Notes: generated by a model not told the origin, from the letters alone. Numbered from the stretch's first letter, positions 20,197 through 32,382 are shown. The stretch: DNA of 64,000 nucleotides from Conoideocrella luteorostrata (GCA_032433595.1 JASWJB010000059.1:62001-126000), one strand, 5' to 3'. Translations and numbers: made by a program.

Positions 20197-22636
20197 TCAT
20201 GTCTTCATGACTCGCTTGATCTTGATTTGGCACAAGCCAAATTCGTTTAGCCGTCTGCCTACCTTGTCTAACTCGGCCCAAGTAGCTCGATACTTCTTCT
20301 TCGCCCAATCGCGGTAGTTTGCTTGCAGTTCTTGACCGGGAAGTGCATTGTGCGCAATGGCCAGTCTACTCTAAGGGTCAGTATTGCGTCGAATCTCGTC
20401 AAGGTTGTCATAGCAGTCAAACTCACGTCATGACATCTGGCTCCGATCCCACGTAGGATGCCATATTCATAATCAACCCGCGAACTTCCTTCTCGTTGCC
20501 GTTGCCAGCAATGGCTCCAACATATGCATTATACACCGCTGGAGGTACCTCCAAGTCCATTCTCTCGATTCTTTCCCATATTTCTCGCGCTTGTTTATCT
20601 CCACCGGATCTCTTCTCCAGTGCCCAAAAAACAGCTTCTAAACTTGCATAGGATGGTCCCTCCGCTGACTGCGTGATCTCACTCCAGAAGTCCAATGCTG
20701 TGATTGGTTTGTCACAAGCTGTGTACGCTAGCATGAGCCCATTGTACAACTTTGTGTTGGGCTGAATTGTAGTATCCATCTTCAACATATTATGTGTCAT
20801 TACAAGTCCTTCAGGATCAGGATTCTGCGCCACTCCTTCCAAATAGCGAATATACGTCTCCATGGTGGGATGGTAGGACTTGTTACGGTGTTGTCGCATG
20901 TGTCCAAAGACATGTGAAGCCATGTCCGGTCGTTTTCGCTCGAAAAAAGCCACCATCAGCTTCATCCGGCGCTCGAAACTTGTGTCTTGGAAAAACTGTT
21001 GCAATAGCTGGTATGCATCCCAGGCACGAGACGTGCTTGTCCCAGGATCAAGGCAAAATGCGACAAAGGCGTTTTGTACCACTTCCCGCTGCTGCTCGCT
21101 GTAATGAAATGAATGGAGGGACAACAGATCCACTACGTCAAAGTGCTGGTCATTCTCCAGGAATTTCACGCATAGAACCCCTACTGTTTCCGGATCCAAG
21201 AGCATTTGTTCCTCCTCCACAGCTTCGAGAAGCGCTAGTATTACCTTGAAATCAGGAGGAATTTGCTGTGATAGCAAAGTCAAGAATTTATTTGCCGATT
21301 GGCGAAAGTAGCCAAATAATCCCAAACCTGATTCATTTGCCCAAGGCTCGTAATGCCTTACTTGCTCGAATGCTTTCTGTGCCCCTTTTAAGTCGCCTGA
21401 TTCAAGTCGCAGCTGAAGTAGAATAAGAAATGTCTCTCCATTAGGCGCAATGTCTTTATCAATTCCAAGGGCAAGGATTTGGGTGGCCAGTACTGAATCT
21501 CGAGTCTCAAGTGCAACTGTCAACAGGCCATTTATTGTGCTGATAGTTGGAGTAAGGGGTCCGTTGCGATCAACCATGTGTGACATCATCACATCTACCT
21601 CAGTCAGGCTCTTTCCCAGAAGTAAAATCGACTGCAATATGACATCCCAGTATTTTCGTTTCGGTTGCGATCGGCCGAGGTCGAGAAAAAGAGGTACCGC
21701 CCACTCCTGAAGCTCATTCCGTCTGGCAAGTGACGCCACAGCGCGATACACCTGCGCCTGACATAATTTCTGTTCTGTTGGCTGGCTGAGCCACTGTTGA
21801 GTCTCGGGCACGCGGTCTCTGTTCGCGAAGAATTCAACCATGACGGACTGAATGCGTGCGTCGAACGGAACCCCATTCTCCATCGCGTAGGTCACCAGCT
21901 CAACAAGCTCCAGCTCCTTGCCCTCTCTCGCGAGTCCTCGTATAACGGATTCCAGAAGACGATCCTCCTTTGTCAGATAGACAAAGTATGCGGCGTCTTT
22001 CCATTTCGACTTGACCATCTGAAGCGCTTCTTCTGCCGCCCCATATTCGCACAACATCTTGACAAAGTAACTCCATTGTAGTTCAGGGGTTCTTGCTTTC
22101 CCTTTAAAATTCCCAGATGAACAGACTGCGTATAATGATCTCGCGAAATCTAGATGGTTCTTCGTCCTCTCTTGTAGCTCAATGTCGAGAAGACACTGTC
22201 GCGCCATTGACAAATCTGCTGCAGAAAACAATTTGACCTGCTCATCTCCGCTAGAATTTGTAGTGAGGTGTTCCAGCAATCGACGGCATTGGAGAGCTTG
22301 AGTGCTATTGATCGGTATCCTCCTCTTCAACTTTGACTGCATTAGCTTCCTCCAGGCATCCATCATCTCTTTTCTCGGAGGCGGGCGCAGATTGTCCAGA
22401 ATCCGACTTCGCCAGACCATGATTTGCATCCATCCAGGTTCATATTCAGGTTGTCGAATCTCTCGAGGCGGTTTTTGAAATAAGGTATTGAAGAACGTCC
22501 TTTCAAAGCTCCGGCGCCCAACCGGTCTTAGGATCGGTCGTCGCCGGACGGTATTCGCGTAGGATTGGCATGCCGGGGCAGATGTCGTCCGGTACAAAAG
22601 GAGCCGGCGACCATGACGGGCCAGATTTGCCCTCAT
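20197..22636 (-). CDS. Mitochondrial helical-repeat protein, CIA84-like
   Basis: Exon 1 is 22636-20427. A second exon, 20365-20197, is supported because the frame AHNALPGQELQANYRDWAKK... continues to a stop and resembles coding sequence, giving 792 residues. Reading through the intron would stop at 20423 after 737 residues. The N-terminus is Arg-rich with no acidic residues (MRANLARHGRRLLLYRT), typical of a mitochondrial presequence. The rest consists of paired helices of about 35 residues (for example TKLYNGLMLAYTACDKPITA and VYNAYVGAIAGNGNEKEV) like pentatricopeptide repeats. From the N-terminal PEYEPGW segment and overall size I suspect the fungal complex I assembly factor CIA84, but another PPR-type mitochondrial RNA or assembly factor is possible. 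The acceptor for exon 2 is ambiguous: TTAG, AGAG and GTAG lie within six bases, and two of these keep frame. Confidence 0.72.
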
Positions 22637-23095
22637 GGTAGAATCTCTCTATGATATTATACCGCTTTCGGGCGTCAGCAGTGAATTGGCTAAATTTGAG
22701 ACAATTTAGACTCACAGAATCATTTTCAGGGCCATCAAGTACCCTTCGTGCAGCTTGTGGTGATGCGATTTGAGCAAGCTAAAGAAGCTATGTACGACCA
22801 GAATGCGGATAATTACTGTGGGTCTACAAATCATCGGCGTATTCTCCGTAGTTTCGCCGCACGTATACTCACTCTACACTACATGTATGCACCCTACACC
22901 TCTTCAGTGTAAATGTTCTCTAATCACGAGCTGGTTATACATTGGCCTGAGGGTTGACATTTCCTCATCTAGTTACATTGGTCAATAAATATTATTATAG
23001 TTGTGCGTCATTCTGAGCGCGCCTTATACTCTCCTCAGCAAGTTCTCCACACCGAATATTTCGCCTCAACTCAAATGGAACGCTACACACCTTGT
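22637..23095. other. Intergenic region
   Basis: About 460 bases between two minus-strand genes: the promoter of the CIA84-like gene and the 3' flank of the next. No gene, repeat or RNA is recognised. A one-mismatch form of the TACTCCGTA motif (TTCTCCGTA) occurs near 22842. Confidence 0.45.
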
Positions 23096-24655
23096 TTAAT
23101 TTGCCTTGACACAAGTTCCATACTGTTTCAACATCACACCCACCATGACAAACCCCCCAAACGCAGGAATCGTGTATACAAACATCGATACAAATAATAC
23201 TGCGAACATGACGTTGTACACCCTGAACACTGTAGTGTCATCCATCATGGCTGTTTGCCTATTGGTTCTTCCATTGGCGGCACTGACCTCCCCACTGATT
23301 TGGTTTTCGGAACGTGTGGTGAGCATTCTCCAGAGAGCTGGCCTCGATTCAATAAGAGGCACGATGAGTATTCCGTATCCCACACCAACTGGGGGGCCCA
23401 TAAGTAGCCAAATTAATGTCCAGATACGTTGAGCAGTGGAGCTTGATCCAGACTTAAACCCTGATATAGCGCCGACGATGACAATGGGTACTGCAGCCAG
23501 TAGAAACGACACAGTGCCCATTTGAAGCGTCATGTAGAGGCCTTCGAGGTTGGTTTGTGAATCCATGGACCTGAATAACATTGGTAAAGTACCAATGGGC
23601 TCTAAGGCAAATGCATGAGACCGTAAGACTTTGGCTTCCGTGATTGTGCTGATACGGCCCACGGCCCCATCAAGAGAATATCTTTCCGAGACACCCTTGC
23701 TCCTCAATTCTTCCCTCAGTTTGTCCAGGGTCGGCGAGTTGACTAAAAACATGGTTGTATATTGCGGACACAAAAGGTTGCCGAGCAAATTAACGAAGGA
23801 CATCCAGACATATGGCGCCACCGTCAAGCCAAAGGCAGCTGAACCATAGACCTCGACCTGATTTCCCCGTGCCTGATAGAGAGTGACGGCGGCAAATAGT
23901 AACTGCCCGAGTGATATAAGTATCTTCATGATGTTATAGCTGCACGATATCTCGCCCTTTAACTTGCTTCGCGGGCTGAACCAATCCGAAAATTGCCTTC
24001 GAATCGCCGAAAAAAAGCCAGTGCGTAGAGATCCCCCAGAATCACTTTCCAATTCCCCGTCGTGTTCAAACTCGGTCCATCTTGGCAAAATCAAGAGACG
24101 GTACCCCGCGGGTATTCTCGATATTCCATGCACCTTGGTACATAATAAAGATGGTGGAAATACTGAGGCAAATCATGAAAGTTAGACGTGCAATAGTGCC
24201 TTGGACCACAGAAACGGAATTAGCATACTCTCGTCTGGTTGGCGCTCTAAGTCGAGATCCCTACTCGATCTCGCTGCCTCTTGCAGAGGTATGGCTCGTC
24301 TCAAGCCTTCATATCCTCCAGCTTTCTCCTCCCTGCGGCTATCTCCCTTGACCACGATACAAAGAGCGCCAGCTCGCGTCGCTTTCTTAAGTTCCGTCGA
24401 TGCCAGCACAGCACGACTCGCTATGGCTTGGATCCCTGCCAAGACGCCCGCACCGGGGAGACATACTGCTATGAAGATATTCAGAACCGATGCCAGGGTG
24501 CTCTGACCTGGACGGCCAATAACGGTAGCGGCATGTGCTGCATAGTTACCGAGAAAGAAAGTTACAATGTCGGTCCATTCCGTTGGTTTGCAGATAAGGT
24601 TGCAGTCCCCATTGTGCTTATAGCCAGGTACAGCAGGACAACTTGTGTCGTTCAT
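23096..24655 (-). CDS. Conserved fungal multi-pass membrane protein, unknown function
   Basis: Two exons, 24655-24229 and 24162-23096, give 497 residues. The 66-base intron starts GTATGCTAATT and has a CTAAC branch site and a CTCAG end. Splicing joins LERQPDEI to FPPSLLCTKVHGISRIPAGY in frame. I do not recognise a named family. The N-terminus has several Cys (residues 6, 18, 22) and a conserved-looking WTDIVTFFLGNYAAHAATV segment. A hydrophobic helix follows near 55-75, then a long polar loop. Five or more helices follow (MKILISLGQLLFAAVTLYQA, APYVWMSFVNLLGNLL, MGTVSFLLAAVPIVIVGAI, IWTLIWLLMGPPVGVGYG, VMFAVLFVSMFVYTIPAFGG). The layout suggests a plasma-membrane or endomembrane protein found across filamentous fungi. 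Divergent from GPI11. Confidence 0.78.
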
Positions 24656-25221
24656 GTTCTGCTACGTAGGATGAATGCCGTGACAGACGAGGAGTTGCGG
24701 GCGGGAAAGTAGCACCACCCTGGAGACTCCAAGAGAAGACACTCATTAGTTAGTTATGTATTGAACCAACCCGTTGCAGGCCGTATGCAGCACTGGCTCA
24801 CAAAATTCTATTTTAGACAGGCCAGCCTCATCGCTCAGTCTCACTGTGGTCGCTAACGTAGCCCCGAGCATGGGCGTACCCTTGCCTGCTGACGCCCTAA
24901 ACACCTCGTCGAACTCTGTAGACTTGGCGAGCCATCGTAGAAACGCACGCAGCTGCCTCGGCAAAAGCATCGCATAATGCTCGCAAAACCCGCAAAACGG
25001 AATGAAATCTGGCTAAATGCTCGACAATTGCCACAAGATCTGTTTTTTTTCCTTTTTGTCAAAACACAGAACTCCAACGCAGATTTAACTGTTTTCCCCA
25101 GCAATTCAACAACAAATGCTAATCTTCACGTGACCGACCCATTCTCGAGGTAAAGCTAAAGCTACACCTACCGAGCTCGAAGTCTTCGCGTTTCGTATCG
25201 CCATCTGCAAACTCAATCAAC
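24656..25221. promoter_or_regulatory. Divergent intergenic region, membrane protein / GPI11
   Basis: The 566 bases separate two outward-facing starts. A T-rich tract lies near 25042-25056. The leader just before GPI11 is C/A-rich (CAATCAACATG context). Short ORFs here look like chance. No RNA gene is recognised. Confidence 0.45.
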
Positions 25222-26066
25222 ATGTCCTCGACAGCTCTCAAAGAGCCCTCAACCCAAGGGCCCGAGGATAAATCAAAAATCGGCATTCCTCCCGTCCCAA
25301 TCATCGACACTCCTCTATCGAAAAGCGTCGCACTCATTCGTCCAACTCTCGTACTTAGCCTTTTAGCCATTCGATTCAATGAATTAGTCGCTGAACCCGT
25401 GTCTACTCTCAGAGTTGCGCTTCCAGTTGTCGCGATCATCCAAGCCATATATGCGATCCTCTGCCTCCCCGTCGCTGGCTCATACACTGCGAAAGTCGCT
25501 AAGAAATCTCGTCCGGGCGAGAAGAAAAAGACAGATGCAAACTCTCCCAATGTCATCTCGGTATGACGCAACGCCTCGTTTTCCCTGCCAGACTACACAT
25601 CTCTAGGTCAGACTTAAGCCTTGCTAACTTATTTATTTACCACAACCAGACCGCCGTGCTCGCCCTGTTGCTAACAGCAATCTCCACACCCGCCGTCTAC
25701 GTACTCTTCATCCTATTCGGCGCCCCATTTCTGGACCACGTCGCTCACACGCTTCTCTGCGCTGCACACTTTTCTTTATTAGGTCTTTTCCCTGTCTTCT
25801 ACTCGAGAGGTGTCAGTAGTCAAGCGTTGCTGGCCATAGCTGGTGCTTCTGCTCCGCTGGATGAACCATTTGGCGCATTGGTTGGGGCTGTAGTTGGAGC
25901 GTGGTTGGGAGCAATTCCTATTCCGCTGGATTGGGATAGAGAATGGCAGAAATGGCCGATTACAATATTGGTTGGATTGTATACCGGATCGCTGTCATTT
26001 AGTTTCGCATCGGGCTGGCTGCTGTATGGAAAACATCTTGCGGAGGCTGGCGAGAAGGACGAGTAG
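25222..26066 (+). CDS. GPI11: GPI-anchor biosynthesis protein Gpi11 (PIG-F)
   Basis: Two exons, 25222-25560 and 25650-26066, joined in phase 0, give 251 residues. Gpi11/PIG-F is an ER membrane partner of the GPI ethanolamine-phosphate transferases and is needed to add ethanolamine phosphate to the second and third mannose of GPI precursors. The protein has about six helices. Recognisable parts are the C-terminal FGALVGAVVGAWLGAIPIPLDWDREWQ (in parts: GAVVGAWLGAIPIPLDWD, REWQKWPITILVG), the signature of the family, and the preceding APFLDHVAHTLLCAAH. A polar linker (KKSRPGEKKKTDANSP) lies just before the intron. Start: first ATG, in a good CAACATG context. The length matches fungal homologues. 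Confidence 0.94.
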
Positions 26067-26731
26067 TAGAGTCGGACATAATTTTAATTTGAATCTCACT
26101 TGACACGCGCGAAATTAAGTCGAAATTATGTTAATTATTGAGAAATCGAGGAAGGCATCTGCTGCAGCTAGCTCTCCTTGCCGTCTAGTATACATGGTAT
26201 TTATCGCGATAGTCTCCATTACACCCAGTCACCACACCGCCCCGTCTTAGTGTAACATAGTCGGGATCTGACATGGCTGGGGCTTTCCCAGCTAAGCAAT
26301 TGCCTGACAACACGCCCAGGGGGAAATGAAAATAGTTTTGACTGGATATGGACATGCACAACATGCCACATTAGGACACGTGTGAACACGACGAGTCTGG
26401 TTGGGAACTATGGCTGTATTAATGGGTATCTAATAGCGTCCCTATAGGAATCCAACATGTGCGTAGACAGTGCGGTCGAAAACATCAGCAGCCCAAAACC
26501 AAACCACAAAAACAAAAGGAATAATGTTCAGGCATGGTGGCCACAAAAGTTGACTATGAAGCTCGTCACAATCGTTCAACTACCAACTGAAGATTGCAGC
26601 AGAAACAGTCCAAACACCAACTGCATTATTTTGCCAGGATGGACCAGGCACCTGACGTACGGCATTTCGGCAGTCAAGGGCTGCCGTGTGGGGCGGCAGA
26701 GCTATTCACTGCGGTCTAGGGACTGCCGCGA
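26067..26731. other. Intergenic region between GPI11 and PMP3 3' ends
   Basis: About 660 bases between convergent genes. No gene, tRNA or repeat is recognised. A 92-residue frame at 26457-26735 runs antisense into the last PMP3 exon and has no domain. Confidence 0.45.
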
Positions 26732-27228
26732 CTAAAATTTAAGAATAACGTAGAGGGCGTGGATAATACCAGGAAGGTAACCTGTGAAAGGATCAGTGTG
26801 TTAATAATACTGTCTTGTTGTTTTGGTATCTGCATGTAGACTCTAGATTCCGGGAGAAGTGGGTGGGTGGTTCTGATCCTTGGGGGAGCTTACCCAAAAT
26901 CGTCAAGATGATGTTAATGAAGAAGTGAGAGCCGCAGCCTGTCTCAAGGAAGACACCCACGGGAGGCAGGATGACGGCCAAGATGATCTTGCAAATGTCG
27001 CTAAGATTCATTGGTTAGCTTTGTTTCTTGTCGAGCCACATTCAGTCCCTCCCATCCGTCTAGACGAGCAATTGAATGATGCACTCATTGTGAAACGCCA
27101 TGGCTTGCGGTGAGACGGGCCTCCGGCGCCGCGCTGAGAGAATGGCTGCCTGGCCACAGCATTTTCTCCCAATGATGATGGCATCAAGACCCAGGCACAT
27201 GGTAGGCTTACCTGGCGGTGAAAGGCAT
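26732..27228 (-). CDS. PMP3: Plasma membrane proteolipid PMP3
   Basis: Three small exons, 27228-27212 (17 bases), 27000-26894 and 26781-26732, give a 57-residue protein: MPFTASDICKIILAVILPPV at the start, then GVFLETGCGSHFFINIILTI, then LGYLPGIIHALYVILKF. Pmp3/UPF0057 proteins are tiny two-helix plasma-membrane proteolipids that affect membrane potential and cation/salt tolerance. Every family hallmark is present: ILPPVGVFL, the G-C-G motif, NI-LT-LG-x-PG-IHA, and a C-terminal basic/aromatic end. Intron 1 is 211 bases, unusually long for this window. The gene is easy to miss because no single frame holds it. The leader upstream (27229-27390) is strongly pyrimidine-rich on the coding strand, typical of highly expressed fungal genes. 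Confidence 0.95.
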
Positions 27229-27390
27229 GTTGGCGATTGTAGCAACGAACGCTTGACAATGTTGTGTATTGAGTTATTGAGGTAGGAGTTAAGGACTGCG
27301 GATATTCTTAGGAATCGACACAGTCGAAGAGAGGAAGAAAAGGTAAGGGAACGAAGAAAGAGGGTGGTGGGCTGGGACGGCAAGCTTACT
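27229..27390 (-). promoter_or_regulatory. CT-rich leader of PMP3
   Basis: On the minus strand the 160 bases before the PMP3 ATG are rich in C and T with a CACCACCC stretch and end in a CCAACATG start context. Such CT-rich leaders commonly mark strongly expressed fungal genes. The exact transcription start is not visible. Confidence 0.45.
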
Positions 27391-29417
27391 TATTGGATTT
27401 CAAAGAAAAACGGTTCAGGCAAGAGTTATTGTTCTCCCGCCAAGAGCAAACGGGCTACGCAAAGGTGCGCAAAGCAAACCCGCGGCCGGCGCCAGGTGGT
27501 GGCGCGGCGGAACCACCGATGACAACTTCGCACTACGGAGTACTTGGTTACAGAATTGGTGAATCTACCGGTTGTCTGCATGTGGCCCTGGCCATGTCTT
27601 GGATCAGTACGGAGTACCCAGTTTCCCTACGACGGAGATTTCGCAAAAGTCACCGTCCTTTGGCACAAAGAGGAAGCTTGTCCCATCTCGGCCCAGTGGC
27701 TACCCAGCCACGCTGCCCTGCCCACACTGTGATTCCTGCGTCATCGACTCGACAGAACGAACAGGCCAACGTGGGAGATTATTCATGCCCACATCGTTTC
27801 TACGTCCCCAATTATGAAAAGCCCAGTTGATAGTGCGGCAGGTTGACCAGGTGCGGTATGTACGAATGTCGGTCCCATAGAGCAGCTTCGACGAGCGAGC
27901 AAGAAGCCATAGACTACTCCGTATTTAGCACTACTATTGAACTCCGTACTCCGTAGACATCTGCGTAATACTTTGCCTAGCGCGTGTGGCTTGTAGCTCC
28001 TGACGGATGCGTGCGTGAAGTTCGGACTACACTACGTCATAGCACGTCAGTTCGCCTGCGAACCAAGCTTGGGACCGCAAGGAACAGTCAAGCCCGTGCA
28101 CATCTGGATTTTCGCCGCCACAGACTGCAAGATGTACCGCAGACAAATGTGGCAAAGCAACCAACTAAAATACTCCAGTAATGGGGAAAGCGCTGGCCAC
28201 GAGCTGGGACTGCTGCGCCACAGATGATTTCTTGAAACTGTTGACAAATTAGTTACTTAATGGAGACATACCGTACTACGTAGATGCCCGGGCGTTGAAT
28301 TTATGCCGCTGCGGCTACAATACATGCGTTGATTCGCCTTGTAGCAAGTATACGTCCAATGAGAACGTGTGATTATCTATCTAATAATACGGATCCCACT
28401 CCGTCATCAAAACCCAGTATCGAATGTGACAGCTGTGGCCGCTCGAGTTACGAAGGTTATTACGTAGCTTCCGGGCTCGGCGGCTCGATTAATATTTTGG
28501 TGCATGAGGTCCTCCCCGCTCCGCCGTGGCTGAGCATGACCGCCCTTGACCATTCAGATTGCGTTATTGACATGACAAGGGCATGGGTTGGGTTGCAGGC
28601 TGACCTTCTCGGACTTGTGCCGAGACCTAATCACTGTGCCAAGAAACAAAAGTTGCAAAACCGGGCTACATTGGAGATACAATCGGCGATTCGAGGGATG
28701 TTCGGCTTGCCAGTAAGTATGAAACTTGTGAATGTAACATGCAATTTCATCGCGGACGGTTAAACTACTCCGTAGTGAAACTTTCGCGCCATAACATGCT
28801 CCTCCTGTTTTCCTTTAATCAAGACCATGTCGCGGTGTTTTCACTGAAACGAAACGACTGCTGTGTTATTCCGCTTTGTTAGCCTGCCACGCCTGCCGAC
28901 TAGTACGACGATATGAGGCATTGGTTGGTCATGTCTCGTGGTGCAGTGATGCTGGGGCGCATTCACCAAAGCTATTAACCAACTGCGCGGCCATTATGAG
29001 CTGTGTTTCGACGAGTGGTTCGAAAATGCTTCCTGTATGGCCCAAAATGGCGGCATACGGCACGATGGTCTTTGAGGTATCTATTTGAATTCCAGTAAGG
29101 CCGACTGGTACTGCACTCGCATGGCTACGGAACATAAGACTTAGGCATCTTACTGAGATCTCCTTGTTTCAGTCAATATTGCGGCGGGGCTTGATCGTTG
29201 GTACTACTAGATTTATCCAAGTCCACAGCATCTATTTATTGGTAGCCAACCGAATTCCAAAGAGTAAAAGTCGCAGAGAAAACATATCGAACGCCAATTC
29301 CGTCAGTTCTTCCAATCATAAGCAATCAATGAAGTCTCCGTTTGCCTCATGTATTTCCATACAGGTTGCACCAACGCCTATCACGCTCGAACAACTCTGT
29401 GGTCGCTTCGCGATGGC
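27391..29417. other. Gene-poor region with TACGGAGTA motif cluster
   Basis: About 2 kb with no convincing gene. Frames at 27393-27830 and 28329-28763 lack domains. The notable content is five copies of TACGGAGTA/TACTCCGTA (27534, 27608, 27915, 27947, 28766), the densest cluster in the window, including a direct tandem at 27941-27955. The left end probably holds PMP3 upstream regulatory DNA and the right end the ATG7 3' flank. Confidence 0.5.
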
Positions 29418-31688
29418 CTACAAAAGCTCTCCTTCACCTTCCTCAACTAGATCGTCCTCCTCTTCCCAATCGACATCAGCATCCATCTCCTCTGCTCGGC
29501 GCTGGACCTCGGCCAACCCTGATAATTCAGCAACATAATTCTTCTCTTCTAGCGCCTTCTTGACAAATCCCCATCCATCTGAGCGGTATGCTTCCAGTAT
29601 TTTGGGACTACATGCGCTGCAGCAGTCGTACGACTGTCCGCGGATAACAATGTTTTGGAACGTAGAGACGTAGCCGCGAATTTGGTGAGGAACGAGACCC
29701 AATGGATGATTTGGGGGTTCGCGATCCGGAATATTTCCTGGCGTAGGCTGTGGTGCTGGTGCATCCTGTCTGAGGGGATGCTGCAGGAGGCTGGTGAGGA
29801 GTTCGACGAGCAAGGCGGAGGCAATTGCTGCAACACCGGGTCTTGTGACTGTGCATTGTTGATCGAGGGTTTGATCCTTCATAGACTGCGATTTGTTTAG
29901 TTTCCCTTGACAAGTATACAGGCTTTAAAGCGGATGATGCACTTACATCAGAGGGCGTAACTACGTCATTGCAGAAATAGCAGCCAAGTGATGCTTTACC
30001 CTCCTCCTTCGTCTCCGAGCCGTGTCTCATAACAACGTATGAGTCGAATCCGAGCGCAGCGTTCATGACAACCTTGCCATGGGCTTTGCCAATGACCGTA
30101 GGGAGCCATCGCGACTCTCGAGTGTCCATCAACAAGAAAACGACATCATGAGCTGCGATTAAACCCTCAAGCTTTTCCAGATCCGCTTTCGTCTTCGACT
30201 CGTCAGTGAAAGGATGCCCTAGCATAGGGACAGACAGAGAATGTCCTTCGCTCTCCACTCCCGGGTATATACGTTTCAGCATAGCAGCCGCAGCTGCAGC
30301 CTTCGGCTGACCGCCATCAGTACAGTCGGTGAACTCGAACAGAGGTTGTCGCACAGGATTCGAATATGAAACTCGCCCGTAGTCTACAAATGTAACCTTC
30401 CTCACACCCCAACCCAATAAATTTCGTGAGACATAGCCGCCAAGAGTGCCGGCACCTAGCAGAAGACATTTAGTGTTCTTGATCAATTCTAGGTCCAGAT
30501 CTGGTGCAAGACGCCATTTCATCAGCTTCAAGTTCAGGTCAACCGATGAATCTGCCAGTCGCGCTGGGTCCATGTACTCCCCCAAGTTTGCCAGTTGTGC
30601 CTGCAACTTGCCGTTACGCGATCTCTCCCAGCCCGTTACTTTGGGCATATCTGTTATCTCCATGTCCTCGACATGGTCCATCTCAATGGGAAGCACAACG
30701 CTCTTGGCCTCGTGTCTTCGAGCCCACGTATCTCTGTAACAGAGGATCTTGACTTTGGACAAGCGGAAACGCTGTCGGATAAGAATAAGCAGGTTTCTGA
30801 GTGGCCAACCCGGGCCCTCTGCATAAGTTGATGGATCAACAAAGGCGACATATCGGTCTTCTTCAGCCACTTCGCTGAAGAAGCCTTCCTCAAAACTCCG
30901 AAGCGACCCTACCTCCCACCGAAATGATAATTTATTAGGATTAGGTGACTCGTTGTCTTCGCTATCCATGTCCTGACCCCGAATCTTCTTTGCAAGAAAG
31001 AACCCATGCTCGCGACTGTCGACACTGTACCGCCAAGTTCCGACTCTGTCGACAAGAGCCGTACTCTCGTCTGCGCTGAAACGTTCGATTGGTGCTGATC
31101 TTTTCCACTGAGGATCTGAATGCAGAGCAGGGAACGCAAACCAATACGTGAACTTGTATTTCTTCAAGTCGGCGTAAGAAAGAATGACAAACGATGAGAG
31201 GAGAGACGGCACGGAGTAGATAGTTCCGTCATTAATTGCATCCCAGATCTACGCAATTTTAGTTACACGGTGAGCCATCGGAGGGAGTTTGGTTGCGGGT
31301 GATCGGAACTTCCATACCTGTCGTCCGGCAGTCTTAATCATGGCCGCTTTGTCCATATTCTTGAAGTCTTCCAGAGTATTGGCATTTTTTATTATGCCTT
31401 CTCCGCGAGCTATGCCAAGAGGCGCACTTGAGATACGTGTTAAGATTGAAAACCGTCATTGTTCTCGGATATGTAGAAGGAAGCTCACGTTTGACTTGTC
31501 AAGGCATTCCCCAAAATCTGCATCTTGCAGCTAGCCTCCGGCTCCTCAACCCTCGGCTCATATAGACCGAGAACGTTCCTGGCAGAGTCGTCCAGCTTGT
31601 CATAGTCGAGCTTGGACGCAAACAGAGCCGAGTAGAACGGCAACTCAATCTCCGACGTAAACGTCGCAAACTGTAAGGGCGTGGCCAT
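29418..31688 (-). CDS. ATG7: Autophagy E1-like activating enzyme Atg7
   Basis: Four exons (31688-31489, 31426-31318, 31248-29947, 29885-29418) give 692 residues, close to the fungal norm. Atg7 activates the ubiquitin-like proteins Atg8 and Atg12 with ATP and passes them to Atg3 and Atg10 during autophagosome formation in the cytosol. The N-terminal domain begins [20 protein letters not shown]. The adenylation domain has [19 protein letters not shown] near residue 368 and [28 protein letters not shown] holds zinc-ligand Cys residues and is followed, after the last intron, by the catalytic Cys (about residue 548) in [13 protein letters not shown]. The C-terminal [17 protein letters not shown] segment supplies the second Cys pair and homodimer surface, and the acidic tail ends in EGELL. 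All junctions keep frame (for example [17 protein letters not shown] in exon 2). No anomaly is seen. Confidence 0.97.
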
Positions 31689-32294
31689 GATAAACAGCGG
31701 CCCAGCCGCTCCCGTGCGATTTCACGCGAAACTTTCAGTGACTTGTTTCAACACTAAACGCGCGCAACGGCGGGATAGGAAAGGAAAGCCTTGTTTTTTC
31801 GATGTTCGCGTTTAATACTGTACGTCGAAGGTTCTCTGCACAAAGTTATATCGGAACTCTTGTTTGTTAGAACTTGCGCATGAATAATGTGGATGGGATC
31901 AGACTGTCATATGACAAAGAGAGCCATCACGAGCTGCCTGTCAGGCTGCTGATGCGAATGCTCACTATTTACTCCGTACAGTGCTGGACTTCGGAGTGGA
32001 TGCCCCGCCGCGGGGTTGGAGCTAGGCACTAGGGCTGTTGAGGCTGTGAGAGCTTGGGATACAATTGCAAATGCTGGCGTCTCTGTTTGTCAGACATATA
32101 TCCAGTAAGGGTAGCTTTCATTTTTTATAATCAAATAGCACTTTAATTATAATCAGGGGCGCAAAAATTCGCTCTCTCCGTTTCGCATCAATCAAGCGGA
32201 ATATCAACGGCAAGAATGGTTGGGCCACATCGCTATACCATCATAATAGCTAATAGCCCATCCATTACTCCAATCGGGATAAGTATCGATGTCG
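31689..32294. other. Intergenic region, ATG7 promoter and tRNA 5' flank
   Basis: No protein gene is seen. One TACTCCGTA copy lies at 31970. The stretch is AT-rich near 32100-32160, upstream of the tRNA. Confidence 0.5.
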
Positions 32295-32366
32295 TCCGGT
32301 ATGGTGTAGTGGCTAACATCGCTCGCTCTCACCGAGCAGCCCAGGGTTCGATTCCCTGTACCGGAG
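32295..32366 (+). tRNA. tRNA-Glu (anticodon CTC)
   Basis: The full 72-base cloverleaf can be drawn. Acceptor TCCGGTA (32295-32301) pairs with TACCGGA (32359-32365), with discriminator G at 32366. The D stem is GTGT/ACAT. The anticodon stem GCTCG/CGAGC encloses loop CTCTCAC with anticodon CTC at 32328-32330. The T arm is CAGGG-TTCGATT-CCCTG. No intron and no encoded CCA. It reads GAG codons. Confidence 0.96.
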
Positions 32367-32376
32367 GAAGTCCCGA

Positions 32377-32382
32377 TTTTTT
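32377..32382 (+). terminator. Pol III T-run terminator of tRNA-Glu
   Basis: Six T residues begin 11 bases after the mature tRNA 3' end, the usual RNA polymerase III stop. Confidence 0.8.

Noticed and set aside
28329..28763. Plus-strand 144-codon frame
   Set aside because: No recognisable domain, no splice continuation found, and the surrounding DNA is gene-poor with short motif repeats.
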